Source: UBA11540 sp045531755
GTDB taxonomy: Bacteria > Bacillota > Clostridia > Oscillospirales > Ruminococcaceae
Length of the DNA: 11,536 nucleotides
Assembly (NCBI GenBank): GCA_045531755.1
Contig: JAZSEP010000061.1
Coordinates: 1 to 11,536 of the forward strand
Direction: 5' to 3'
Shown piece after piece: positions 1 through 6,766 of the stretch. The notes under the pieces were generated by a model. It did no database searches. It was not told where the DNA came from and saw nothing but the letters and a program-made list of their open reading frames with translations. The position numbers were made by a program, and so were the translations under genes. How positions within the stretch are numbered: the first letter of the stretch is position 1; each line of letters opens with the position of its first letter.

Positions 1-633
1 ATAGGCAAACAGGCGGGTAAAAAGATGCTTGCACTTATAACCGATATGGATATACCACTCGGAAATGCAATAGGCAATTCACTTGAAGTTATCGAGGCGA
101 TTGAAACGTTGAAAGGCAATGGACCAAAGGATTTCACAGAGGTCTGTATCGCCCTTGCAACCGATATGCTCTATCTTGCAGAAAAGGGAACACGCGAGGA
201 ATGTGAAATCGCTGTTAAAAATTCTATTAAAGACGGAACAGCACTCGAAACCTTTGCAAAAATGGTGGGAGCACAAGGCGGAGATGCAGACTGCATATTT
301 TATACTTCCAAGTTCCCAACTTCAAAGTATTCCTATGAAGTAAAAGCACAACAAGACGGATTTGTTTATAGCGTTGACACCGAAGGCTATGGTGTGGCAA
401 GTCTTTTGTTAGGCGCGGGAAGAAATACTAAAGAGGACAAAATCGACTATAGCGCAGGAATAGTGCTTAATGCAAAAACGGGCGACAGAGTTTTAAAAGG
501 CAATACTATTGCAACGCTCTATGCAAACGACGAAAAACTGTTTGCTGCAGCCGAAAAAAAGCTTGTCGATTCAACTGAAATCCGACCCGAAAAACCTATA
601 AAAAGACCGCTTGTATTAGCGAGAATAGAGTAA
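1..633 (+). CDS. pdp: Pyrimidine-nucleoside phosphorylase, C-terminal part (5' end outside window)
   Basis: Phosphorolysis of uridine and/or thymidine to the free base and (deoxy)ribose-1-phosphate, in cytosolic nucleoside salvage. The frame is open from base 1 (IGKQAGKKMLALITDMD...) and runs 210 residues to TAA at 631-633; the family is about 430-440 residues, so roughly the first half lies outside the window. The visible part holds the conserved stretch LGNAIGNSLEVIEAIETLKG of the central alpha/beta domain, and the C-terminal PYNP domain (from about GFVYSVDTEGYGVASLLLG, then a lysine-rich segment with GDRVLKGNTIATLYA). The last residues (RPLVLARIE) look like a natural end. A hairpin terminator follows immediately. 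The low-specificity pyrimidine enzyme (Pdp) and strict thymidine phosphorylase (DeoA) share this fold; Firmicutes usually carry Pdp, which is why I chose it, but substrate residues lie mostly outside the window. Confidence 0.93.
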   Translation: MGKQAGKKMLALITDMDIPLGNAIGNSLEVIEAIETLKGNGPKDFTEVCIALATDMLYLAEKGTREECEIAVKNSIKDGTALETFAKMVGAQGGDADCIFYTSKFPTSKYSYEVKAQQDGFVYSVDTEGYGVASLLLGAGRNTKEDKIDYSAGIVLNAKTGDRVLKGNTIATLYANDEKLFAAAEKKLVDSTEIRPEKPIKRPLVLARIE

Positions 634-637
634 AAAT

Positions 638-672
638 AAAACCGTTTCCTTTTCTGCAAAGGAAACGGTTTT
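638..672. terminator. Bidirectional intrinsic terminator between pdp and the PstS-like gene
   Basis: A perfect 15-bp inverted repeat (AAAACCGTTTCCTTT at 638-652, AAAGGAAACGGTTTT at 658-672) with a 5-nt loop. It ends in TTTTT on the plus strand and has an A-rich left flank, so it can work in both directions. It lies between two convergent genes, 4 nt after one stop codon and 7 nt after the other. Confidence 0.9.
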
Positions 673-679
673 TACATTA

Positions 680-1840
680 TTATTTTATTCCGACATATCC
701 GGTTTCTTCAATTATATATTGTCCCTCTTCAGAAACAATCCAGTCAACAAGCTTATCCACACTTTCCTTGGGGTTGCCTTCGTAGGTTACAGCATAAACG
801 GGTGCGATTATAGGATATGTACCGTTTTTGATGTTTTCTTTTGTAGGTGCGACTCCATCTATAGCTATTACTTTGATATCGGGATTTTTGATTATACCCT
901 CAACGTAATAACGGAAAGAAAATCCGATTGAAGTTGGCTTGTTTTTATAATCTGCGACCTTTTCAATGATTAAGCCCATAGCGTCCGAAAGAGTTTCCTT
1001 GTCGGGCTCAAGAACCTCCACACCGTCCATTAGGCGCAGGAACATACTTTGACTTCCGCTGCCTTCGTTTCGTTGAAACGGTACAATCTTTTCGTCTTCG
1101 CCACCAACTTCGCTCCAGTTTGTAATTTTACCCGAATATATGTCCTTAATTTGTTCAAGAGTAAGATTTTCTATTGGGTTGTCCTTGTGAACAAAGAAAA
1201 CAAATGCTTCGGAGCCTATTTGTGTATATTCAAAAGAAGTTTTGTTTTCTTCAGCAAAGGCTATTTGTTCCTTTGAAGGATAAGCACCAATGAATAAATC
1301 TATCCTTTTTTGAGCAAGGAGCTCATAACCGCCTAAGGTGTTGTTATATTCAAAAACTCCGTCGTAAATCTCGGTGGTTTTAGGATATAGAGCGTGAACG
1401 AATGCGGAGTAAACAGGGAATGCTGCGGTAGCACCGTCAATAACCGGGAGTTCATTTTTTGGGACATCTTTAAAGCTAAGCGTTTTAGCCTCGATTTTTA
1501 CTATGCTTGAGTCTTCTTTGAAGGGAAGATATTCGTGAATGTTGATATTTGGTGTCACGTTTATCGTTATTGAATCATTGTATGCGTCGATACCTACTTG
1601 TGTGCCGCAAAGAATAAAAAAGCCGAGAATAAACGAAGCATAAATGATTGAATAAATTTTTCGCTTTTTCAACCAAATTATAGGGATAATAAGAGGAACA
1701 ACTAATAGACTTAGTACTACAGTTATATCCCAAAATCCGCCAAACGACAAAAGCAGTAGTGAAACTATCGATATATAGGGGCAGACAATCGCAACAAGAA
1801 CAGTTAGTACTATTTTGATAATCAAAGTAGATTTTTTCAT
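680..1840 (-). CDS. Membrane-anchored PstS-like phosphate-binding protein
   Basis: A 386-residue protein with two parts. Residues about 5-82 form three hydrophobic helices (roughly 5-32, 37-58, 62-82) separated by the charged turn WLKKRK. Residues about 130-386 form a PBP-like periplasmic binding domain of the PstS type. Visible PstS-like motifs are DGATAAFPVYSAF (the usual GSTT-like phosphate loop near 136), KDNPIENLTLEQIKDIYSG followed by KITNWSEVGG (219-247), FQRNEGSGSQSMF (255-267) and IGFSFRYYVEG (305-315). The domain would sit outside the membrane and probably binds phosphate or a similar oxyanion. Usual PstS proteins have a cleaved lipoprotein signal with a lipobox Cys; none is evident here. 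No pstC, pstA, pstB or phoU lies next to it, so a role as a sensor or accessory binding protein is as likely as transport. The ATG start is supported by AAAGGAGG just upstream and by a good promoter. The fold call is firm; ligand and role are inference. Confidence 0.8.
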   Translation of the reverse strand: MKKSTLIIKIVLTVLVAIVCPYISIVSLLLLSFGGFWDITVVLSLLVVPLIIPIIWLKKRKIYSIIYASFILGFFILCGTQVGIDAYNDSITINVTPNINIHEYLPFKEDSSIVKIEAKTLSFKDVPKNELPVIDGATAAFPVYSAFVHALYPKTTEIYDGVFEYNNTLGGYELLAQKRIDLFIGAYPSKEQIAFAEENKTSFEYTQIGSEAFVFFVHKDNPIENLTLEQIKDIYSGKITNWSEVGGEDEKIVPFQRNEGSGSQSMFLRLMDGVEVLEPDKETLSDAMGLIIEKVADYKNKPTSIGFSFRYYVEGIIKNPDIKVIAIDGVAPTKENIKNGTYPIIAPVYAVTYEGNPKESVDKLVDWIVSEEGQYIIEETGYVGIK

Positions 1841-1861
1841 AACGGTTCCTCCTTTGATTAA

Positions 1862-1890
1862 ATTATAAAATATGAAACAACAAAAAGCAA
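1862..1890 (-). promoter_or_regulatory. Sigma-A promoter of the PstS-like gene
   Basis: On the minus strand, TTGCTT (1890-1885), a 17-bp spacer, then a perfect TATAAT (1867-1862). The start codon is 22 nt downstream of the -10, so the leader is very short and holds only the AAAGGAGG ribosome binding site. No PHO-box-like direct repeats were recognised. Confidence 0.75.
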
Positions 1891-1933
1891 GACAATATCT
1901 CGCTCGTGCTCCTGGAGTTCATATTCGAATCCC

Positions 1934-1974
1934 AAGAAAAAAGAAGCATCACCTTGCGGTAATACTTCTTTTTT
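1934..1974 (-). terminator. Intrinsic terminator of tRNA-Ser
   Basis: Read on the minus strand, a 13-bp stem (AAGAAGUAUUACC / GGUGAUGCUUCUU) closes on a GCAA (GNRA) tetraloop and is followed by a U-rich tract. Two pairs are G-U wobbles only in the minus-strand RNA; on the plus strand they would be C-A mismatches. This fixes the orientation. The stem starts directly after the tRNA 3' CCA. Confidence 0.88.
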
Positions 1975-2066
1975 GGCGGAGAGAGAGGGATTCGAACCCT
2001 CGATGAGCTATCAACCCATACACGAGTTCCAGTCGTGCGCCATAAACCGGACTAGGCGACCTCTCC
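1974..2066 (-). tRNA. tRNA-Ser (anticodon GGA)
   Basis: Serine tRNA reading UCC and UCU codons. The minus strand folds as a class II tRNA of 93 nt: acceptor GGAGAGG paired with TCTCTCC (last pair G-U), discriminator G, and an encoded CCA tail (1976-1974). The anticodon stem CACGA/TCGTG carries the loop CTGGAAC with anticodon GGA at 2030-2028. A long variable arm follows, as expected for tRNA-Ser, then the T arm GAGGG-TTCGAAT-CCCTC. It has its own promoter and terminator and stands alone rather than in a tRNA cluster. Confidence 0.97.
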
Positions 2067-2086
2067 ATATTTTCGAGTGCTTAACT

Positions 2087-2115
2087 ATTGTACACAAAGT
2101 TTTACGTTTTGTCAA
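2087..2115 (-). promoter_or_regulatory. Strong sigma-A promoter of tRNA-Ser
   Basis: Perfect TTGACA (2115-2110), 17-bp spacer, TACAAT (2092-2087) on the minus strand. The expected transcript start falls about 12-15 nt before the mature tRNA 5' end, giving a short 5' leader for RNase P. Confidence 0.9.
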
Positions 2116-2155
2116 TATTATTTTTCGAATTATCTCGATTTTTTTGCATAAACCC

Positions 2156-2184
2156 TTGAAAAAGCAACAAGAAAATAGTAAAAT
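2156..2184 (+). promoter_or_regulatory. Probable promoter of the pduL-like gene
   Basis: TTGAAA (2156-2161), 17-bp spacer, TAAAAT (2179-2184). It lies 31 nt before the ATG and is divergent from the tRNA promoter, with 40 bp between the two -35 boxes. The same hexamer pair recurs before metA in this window. Confidence 0.65.
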
Positions 2185-2215
2185 TATAAAAGAAACATTG
2201 ACGGAGGTAAAAATC

Positions 2216-2794
2216 ATGGCAAACAAAGTTTTAGTTGAAACTTCTGCAAGACACATTCACGTGTCTCAGGAACATCTTGAAATACTTTTTGGTAAGGGTG
2301 CAACCCTCACAAACAAGAAGGACCTTTCTCAGCCCGGACAGTATGCTTGCTCTGAAAGACTTACGGTTGTAGGCCCCAAAAGAGAGCTCGCAGGCGTTAC
2401 CATTCTCGGTCCTGTAAGACCTGCTACACAGGTTGAAATTTCCCTCACAGATGCACGTTCCATCGGTGTTGCGGCTCCTATAAGAGAGTCCGGCGATACA
2501 AAGGGAAGCGCTCCTTGTAAGCTCATTGGTCCTTGCGGAGAGGTAGAGCTTGAAGAGGGCGTTATCGTTGCAAAGCGTCACGTTCATCTCACTCCTGAGG
2601 CTGCTGCTGAGTTCGGTGTTGCTGACAAGGAAATCGTTGGCTTGAAGCTCACAAGCGCAGACCGCAGTGCAATACTCGGCGACGTTGTTATCCGTGTAAA
2701 CGCAAACTTTGCTCCTGCAGCTCACCTTGATACAGACGAGGCGAACGCGGCAGGACTTTCAGGCGAGGTTTACGGCGAAATCGTTAAACTCTAA
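2216..2794 (+). CDS. pduL: PduL-type phosphate acyltransferase (phosphotransacylase)
   Basis: Interconverts acyl-CoA plus phosphate and acyl-phosphate plus CoA (propanoyl or acetyl), feeding acetate/propionate kinase for ATP. The 192-residue protein shows the two-domain PduL pattern: VETSARHIHVS (7-17) and VAKRHVHLT (118-126), with metal-ligand histidines expected at H13, H15, H122, H124 and H170 (the last in AAHLDTDEANAAG). The GPVRPATQVEIS and SIGVAAPIRESGD stretches are also typical. The open frame extends upstream through the tRNA region, but the ATG at 2216 follows GGAGG (2203-2207) at the right spacing and matches the family N-terminus. There is no extra N-terminal amphipathic helix of the kind that targets PduL to bacterial microcompartments and no shell gene nearby, so this is most likely a free cytosolic housekeeping enzyme standing in for Pta. 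Acetyl versus propanoyl preference cannot be read from the sequence. Confidence 0.93.
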   Translation: MANKVLVETSARHIHVSQEHLEILFGKGATLTNKKDLSQPGQYACSERLTVVGPKRELAGVTILGPVRPATQVEISLTDARSIGVAAPIRESGDTKGSAPCKLIGPCGEVELEEGVIVAKRHVHLTPEAAAEFGVADKEIVGLKLTSADRSAILGDVVIRVNANFAPAAHLDTDEANAAGLSGEVYGEIVKL

Positions 2795-2806
2795 TTCTTG
2801 AATATT

Positions 2807-2838
2807 AAAATCGGAAGGGGAGACCCTTCCGATTTTTT
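2807..2838. terminator. Bidirectional terminator between pduL and dpaB
   Basis: AAAATCGGAAGGG (2807-2819), GAGA loop, CCCTTCCGATTTT (2824-2836), then T up to 2838. It is a perfect 13-bp stem with T-runs on both strands, serving pduL (+). It probably also serves dpaB (-), whose stop is about 62 nt away. The intervening 2839-2900 has no recognised gene. Confidence 0.9.
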
Positions 2839-2900
2839 ATTGCGAAACAGCAAGGTTTTGGGAACCCACCCGCATCTTAACGCGTTGGAGTGTCAAGTTC

Positions 2901-3479
2901 TTATGCCTTCGTGAATATGGGCTGAATTTGCTTCTTCTCTAATGCCGACAGTATCGATTCGTGAATTTTACTGAAGTCGGCTACGATAGACGTAGGCTTG
3001 TTCTCGCAGTCATCCTGTCGCATAGGTACGAAGAATATGTTTTTACAGTTTAAAAGTGTTCCAATGTTTTTGGCGGATGCAGACAAGGCGTCGTTTGTTG
3101 AGACGGCTATTAAAACGGGGCAGGAGTTTCTGAGAGTTGCCTTCGCCGCCATTGTTACAGCTGAGTCTGTTATTCCGTTTGCAAGCTTTCCTAACGTGTT
3201 TCCCGTGCACGGAGCGATAACCATAATATCCAATAAATTCTTTGGACCAATCGGTTCCGCTTGGGTTATAGAAGAAATGATTTTTTTGTGACTTTTTGAT
3301 TCTAAAATATTTCTGAAGTTTTCTGCTTTGCCAAAGCGTGTGTCTGTACAGAAGGAAATTTCCGACATAATCGGGTATACGTCATATCCCATTTCGCAGA
3401 GCTTTTCAAACTCGGGGATAACCTGTGAAAAGGTGCAGAAGGAGCCACACATAGCAAAGCCTATTCGGATACTACTCAA
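2901..3479 (-). CDS. dpaB: Dipicolinate synthase subunit B
   Basis: With DpaA, oxidises the dihydrodipicolinate-pathway intermediate to dipicolinic acid, which is made in the mother cell and loaded into the spore core as the Ca2+ chelate for heat resistance. The 192-residue protein belongs to the flavoprotein (UbiX/Dfp-like) fold: N-terminal IRIGFAMCGSFCTF, then IAPCTGNTLGKLANGITDSA (88-107) and VTMAAKATLR (108-117). The start is TTG at 3479-3477: the protein begins at the family's usual point, and AAAGGAG (3494-3488) lies 8 nt upstream. An in-frame ATG at 3581 would add 34 residues that overlap dpaA and look nothing like the family. The gene overlaps the dpaA stop by 8 bp, so the pair is translationally coupled. 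Downstream it shares a convergent terminator with pduL. Confidence 0.92.
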   Translation of the reverse strand: MSSIRIGFAMCGSFCTFSQVIPEFEKLCEMGYDVYPIMSEISFCTDTRFGKAENFRNILESKSHKKIISSITQAEPIGPKNLLDIMVIAPCTGNTLGKLANGITDSAVTMAAKATLRNSCPVLIAVSTNDALSASAKNIGTLLNCKNIFFVPMRQDDCENKPTSIVADFSKIHESILSALEKKQIQPIFTKA

Positions 3480-4356
3480 GGTTCGCACTCCTTTCGGAAA
3501 TAATGGTAGTAACAGTGTTATAAATAATATCTCCCGCACTGATAGGAGCCACCTTTCCGGGAAGTGACAGCGCCCATACAACCTTTAGTCCGAGCTCACT
3601 TGCTGCAACAAAATCAATTCCTCCGGGCTTCGAAGCAAGGTCGATAATAACGCACTCCTTGTTGATGCGTTCAAGCCTTTCTCTATCAAAAATCATACTT
3701 GGGACGGTGTTGAATATTACGTCATATTTTTCGCCGTTAGCTAAAATGCTTTTTGTATGTATACAGCTGTGACCTTGAGCCTGTGCCCATACCATGTCGC
3801 TTGCTTTTCGGGCAGAGATTGTAACGTTAGAGCCTAAAGCCTGCATATATCTGCCGAGAATTTTTGCGATTCTTCCGTATCCCGTCACAAGACTACGACT
3901 CCGGTATATGGTTTTTGTCATTTCCTGCATCGCGATAGCAATAGCACCTTCGGCGGTCGGAATGGCGTTTTGCACCGCAAAATCCTCGCGTTCAAGGTAA
4001 TCTATGATTTTGGCGCCTGATAATGATATTTTTTCGGCAATATACGGAGCTATTTTTCCACCAAAAAAAGTGTGTTTTGGGTCGCTCTTTGACAATATGG
4101 TGTCCAGCGGTATTTTATAGTCTATATCAGGCGCGTTTAAATTCTGATTATCCGTAGTAACAGGAAGTGGAAGGACAACATATTCGCTATTTGAAACGGC
4201 AAAATCGGGAGGACAGATTTTGATGTTCTCTGATTCCTTCAAATCTTCACCAAGACCTGACGTCAGTACCGTAAACCCTGATTCTGCAAGCCTTTGGGCA
4301 ACTCTTATAAAACGGATATCTCCGCCTAATACTGCAAATATTTTTGTTTTGTTCAT
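3472..4356 (-). CDS. dpaA: Dipicolinate synthase subunit A
   Basis: Dehydrogenase-like subunit of dipicolinate synthase (SpoVFA), acting in the mother cell late in sporulation. The 294 residues match the family length of about 297. The N-terminal half (MNKTKIFAVLGGDIRFIRVA...) is the DpaA N-domain. A Rossmann NAD(P) site follows with LVTGYGRIAKILG (156-168), and then VIIDLASKPGGIDF (236-249) and the conserved LSLPGKVAPISAG (263-275). The ATG has a modest ribosome binding site, GAAAGGT, 10 nt upstream. It lies directly downstream of the pnp terminator; in Bacillus subtilis spoVFA also lies downstream of rpsO-pnpA but with small genes (ylxY, mlpA, ymxH) between, which are missing here. Expression is probably sporulation-specific from the sigma-K-like promoter at 4402-4432. 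Confidence 0.95.
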   Translation of the reverse strand: MNKTKIFAVLGGDIRFIRVAQRLAESGFTVLTSGLGEDLKESENIKICPPDFAVSNSEYVVLPLPVTTDNQNLNAPDIDYKIPLDTILSKSDPKHTFFGGKIAPYIAEKISLSGAKIIDYLEREDFAVQNAIPTAEGAIAIAMQEMTKTIYRSRSLVTGYGRIAKILGRYMQALGSNVTISARKASDMVWAQAQGHSCIHTKSILANGEKYDVIFNTVPSMIFDRERLERINKECVIIDLASKPGGIDFVAASELGLKVVWALSLPGKVAPISAGDIIYNTVTTIISERSANLE

Positions 4357-4401
4357 CTTAACACTTACCTTTCAAACGACTCTAAAAACCAGTGCGTTCT
4401 T

Positions 4402-4432
4402 TACATTTTATGCGGTGCGAATGGTATAGGTG
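4402..4432 (-). promoter_or_regulatory. Sigma-K-like promoter of dpaAB
   Basis: On the minus strand CACC (4432-4429), exactly 16 bp, then CATAAAATGTA (4412-4402). The B. subtilis sigma-K consensus is mACm, 16-17 bp, CATAnnnTA; only one position differs (TG for TA). A start about 40 nt before the dpaA ATG would follow. No sigma-A promoter was seen in the 4357-4440 gap. spoVF is a sigma-K gene in B. subtilis, so position, spacing and biology agree, but these short motifs are degenerate. Sigma-E has a similar -10 and cannot be excluded. Confidence 0.55.
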
Positions 4433-4440
4433 TCAGATGT

Positions 4441-4476
4441 ACAAAATAAAAGGCGCCACCGCTTTTGCGGTGGCGC
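4441..4476 (-). terminator. Intrinsic terminator of pnp
   Basis: Minus strand: GCGCCACCGC (4476-4467), AAAA loop, GCGGTGGCGC (4462-4453), then CTTTTATTTTG. The stem is 10 bp and very GC-rich, starting 12 nt after the pnp stop. It separates constitutive pnp transcription from the dpaAB promoter just beyond. Confidence 0.92.
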
Positions 4477-4488
4477 TTAAGCTTTTAC

Positions 4489-6600
4489 TTATGAATTCTT
4501 CTTTGCGTTGATGTCTGCGATAGCATCTTTTCTGGAAAGATTGATACGACCCTGTTGATCGATTTCAACAACCTTAACGATTATCTCGTCGCCAACAGTT
4601 ACAACGACCACAACCTTCTCAACGCGCTTGTCCTCAAGCTTGGAGATATGAACGAGTCCCTCTTTGCCGGGAGCGATTTCTACAAAAGCACCGAAGGTCA
4701 TAATACGTGTAACCTTACCCTTGTAGATAGCGCCGATTTCGGGGGGATTAGCAATGGTCTTGACGATATCCATAGCTCTCTGTGTACCCTCAGCGCTGAT
4801 ACCGGAAATAAATACCTTTCCGTCGTCGTCGATGTCGATCTTAACGTCGCACTCTGCGCAGATTTTTTGGATTGTCTTTCCGCCTGCACCGATAACCTCA
4901 CGAATCTTGTCTACGTCGATTGTAGTTGTGAGCATCTTGGGAGCGTATTCAGAAAGATGATCTCTAACCTCGGGAATAGCCTTGAGCATTACGTTATCAA
5001 GAATGTGAATTCTTGCTTTTCTTGTCTTTTCGAAAGCATCACGGATTACGTCATAGGTAAGACCGTCGATCTTGATATCAACCTGGATAGCTGTGATACC
5101 CTTGTGAGTACCGCCAACCTTAAAGTCCATATCGCCGAAGAAGTCCTCAAGACCCTGAATGTCAACCATTGTCATCCAGCGCTCGCCCTCGGTGATAAGA
5201 CCGCAGGAGATACCTGCAACGGGAGCCTTGATCGGAACACCTGCATCCATGAGAGCAAGAGTAGAACCGCAGATAGAGCCCTGAGATGTAGAACCGTTAG
5301 AGGAAAGAACCTCGGATACAAGACGGATAGAGTAGGGGAACTCATCAACAGAAGGAATTACAGGCTCAAGAGCTCTCTCAGCAAGAGCACCGTGACCGAT
5401 TTCTCTTCTTCCGGGGCCTCTGGAAGGTCTTGTTTCACCAACAGAGTAAGAGGGGAAGTTGTAGTGGTGCATATAACGCTTGAACTCTTCGTCATCGATG
5501 CCGTCGAGAAGCTGTGCTTCTTTAACAGTACCGAGAGTAGCGATTGTCATAACCTGAGTCTGTCCTCTTGTGAACATACCCGAACCGTGAACTCTCTTGA
5601 AGAGTCCTGCTTCAGCAGCGAGAGGTCTGATTTCATCGATTCCTCTGCCGTCAACGCGCTTGCCGTCGTCGAGAAGCCAACGTCTTACAACAAACTTCTG
5701 GAGCTTGTAGATGCACTCGTCAATTTCAGCTGCGCGCTCGGGATATTCTTCGTCAAACTTAGCGTGAATTTCGTCAACTACGGGAGCAAGTCTTGCTTCA
5801 CGTACGTTCTTGTCATCAGTGTCAAGAGCAAATCTAACCTTCTCGATAGCGAAGTCCTTGATTGCCTCGAACATATCGTGGTCAACTTCCTTGGACTCGA
5901 ACTCGAACTTAGGTTTGCCGATTTCGGTCTGAATGTCACGAATGAAGGAAACAATCTTTTTGATTTCGTCGTGACCGTCGATGATAGCGTTGAGCATAAC
6001 GTCCTCAGGAACTTCCTTAGCGCCTGCTTCGATCATAACGATTTTTTCAAAGGTACCTGCAAGGGTAACCTGCATATCGCTTACTGCACGCTGCTCGGCT
6101 GTGGGGTTGATAACAACCTCGCCGTCAACAAGGCCGAGTGCAACACCTGCGATAGGACCGTTCCACGGAATATCGGAAATGGAAAGAGCGATAGAAGTAC
6201 CGATCATACCTGCAATTTCAGGAGAACAATCGGGATCAACGGCGATAACTGTCATAACAACAGAAACGTCATTTCTCATATCCTTGGGGAAGAGAGGTCT
6301 GATGGGACGGTCTACAACACGGGAGGTGAGGATTGCCTTTTCAGAGGGCTTTCCTTCTCTTTTCATAAAAGAACCGGGGATTTTACCAACGGAATAAAGT
6401 CTTTCCTCAAAATCAACGGAAAGAGGGAAAAAGTCGATGCCTTCGCGGGGCTTAGCAGAAGCGGTAACGTTTACCATAACTGCGGTTTCACCGTAGCGAA
6501 CAAGGCAAGAGCCGTTGGAAAGGCAGCACATTTTACCTGTTTCAATAACAAGGGGTCTGCCGGCAAATACGGTTTCAAAGGTTCTGTACTTTTCGAACAT
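4489..6600 (-). CDS. pnp: Polyribonucleotide nucleotidyltransferase (PNPase)
   Basis: Processive 3'-5' phosphorolytic exoribonuclease in mRNA decay and RNA quality control; a cytosolic homotrimer. At 703 residues it is full length. Order: RNase PH-like domain 1 (about 10-230), helical domain (about 240-310), RNase PH-like domain 2 (about 315-550) with RPSRGPGRREIGHGALAERA (391-410), phosphate-site SNGSTSQGS (434-442) and the metal-binding aspartates D486 and D492 in LEDFFGDMDFK; then KH (about 560-618, loop IGAGGK) and S1 (about 623-692, YKGKVTRIMTFGAFVEI). The S1 segment has a run of valines (VEKVVVVVTVGD), slightly unusual but in frame. The ribosome binding site GAAAGG is 10 nt before the ATG. 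It follows rpsO, the classic arrangement, but has its own promoter and terminator. Confidence 0.98.
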   Translation of the reverse strand: MFEKYRTFETVFAGRPLVIETGKMCCLSNGSCLVRYGETAVMVNVTASAKPREGIDFFPLSVDFEERLYSVGKIPGSFMKREGKPSEKAILTSRVVDRPIRPLFPKDMRNDVSVVMTVIAVDPDCSPEIAGMIGTSIALSISDIPWNGPIAGVALGLVDGEVVINPTAEQRAVSDMQVTLAGTFEKIVMIEAGAKEVPEDVMLNAIIDGHDEIKKIVSFIRDIQTEIGKPKFEFESKEVDHDMFEAIKDFAIEKVRFALDTDDKNVREARLAPVVDEIHAKFDEEYPERAAEIDECIYKLQKFVVRRWLLDDGKRVDGRGIDEIRPLAAEAGLFKRVHGSGMFTRGQTQVMTIATLGTVKEAQLLDGIDDEEFKRYMHHYNFPSYSVGETRPSRGPGRREIGHGALAERALEPVIPSVDEFPYSIRLVSEVLSSNGSTSQGSICGSTLALMDAGVPIKAPVAGISCGLITEGERWMTMVDIQGLEDFFGDMDFKVGGTHKGITAIQVDIKIDGLTYDVIRDAFEKTRKARIHILDNVMLKAIPEVRDHLSEYAPKMLTTTIDVDKIREVIGAGGKTIQKICAECDVKIDIDDDGKVFISGISAEGTQRAMDIVKTIANPPEIGAIYKGKVTRIMTFGAFVEIAPGKEGLVHISKLEDKRVEKVVVVVTVGDEIIVKVVEIDQQGRINLSRKDAIADINAKKNS

Positions 6601-6627
6601 TTTTCATTTTCCTTTCTTTTTCTTAAA

Positions 6628-6657
6628 TTTATAACCAGGTCAGAAAGGCTTTAGCAA
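6628..6657 (-). promoter_or_regulatory. Probable promoter of pnp
   Basis: Minus strand TTGCTA (6657-6652), 18-bp spacer, TATAAA (6633-6628), ending 27 nt before the ATG. It lies between the rpsO terminator and pnp, so pnp can be transcribed separately from rpsO. The leader would be too short for the long RNase III-cleaved hairpin of the enterobacterial pnp leader. Confidence 0.6.
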
Positions 6658-6725
6658 TAAATCCAATAGCCGTTATTTCGGCAACTCGATTTAGTGCTAA
6701 ACATCCTTTAACTGACTCTAATTAG

Positions 6726-6757
6726 CAAAAACAGGGCAGGCGAAAATTCACCTGCCC
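6726..6757 (-). terminator. Intrinsic terminator of rpsO
   Basis: Minus strand GGGCAGGTGA (6757-6748), AATT/ATTT loop region, TCGCCTGCCC (6743-6734), then TGTTTTTGC. The stem is 10 bp with one G-U pair, starting 9 nt after the rpsO stop. Some read-through into pnp is possible, as in other bacteria. Confidence 0.85.
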
Positions 6758-6766
6758 ATATTTTTC

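Noticed and set aside
1895..1933. tRNA-like fragment (ATTCGAATCCC) between the tRNA terminator and the PstS-like promoter.
   Set aside because: Only a T-loop-like string is present; no T stem or acceptor can be paired, so I cannot support a tRNA relic.
1973..2215. Upstream extension of the pduL frame, starting in the tRNA gene.
   Set aside because: It would translate the antisense of tRNA-Ser and its promoter; the ATG at 2216 has a good ribosome binding site and the family's N-terminus.
2868..2896. TTGACA on the minus strand just after dpaB, as a promoter for a small RNA.
   Set aside because: The -35 is perfect but nothing like a -10 lies 16-18 bp downstream (the site reads GCGGGT).
3480..3581. 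34-residue N-terminal extension of DpaB from an ATG at 3581.
   Set aside because: It lies inside dpaA in another frame, is unlike the family, and a TTG with a strong ribosome binding site explains the start.
4555..6654. A 699-codon open frame antisense to almost all of pnp.
   Set aside because: PNPase on the other strand is unmistakable. The antisense translation is rich in Asn, Ser, Cys and Asp, matches no family I know and has no ribosome binding site. Long antisense frames are expected from the biased codons of a highly expressed gene.
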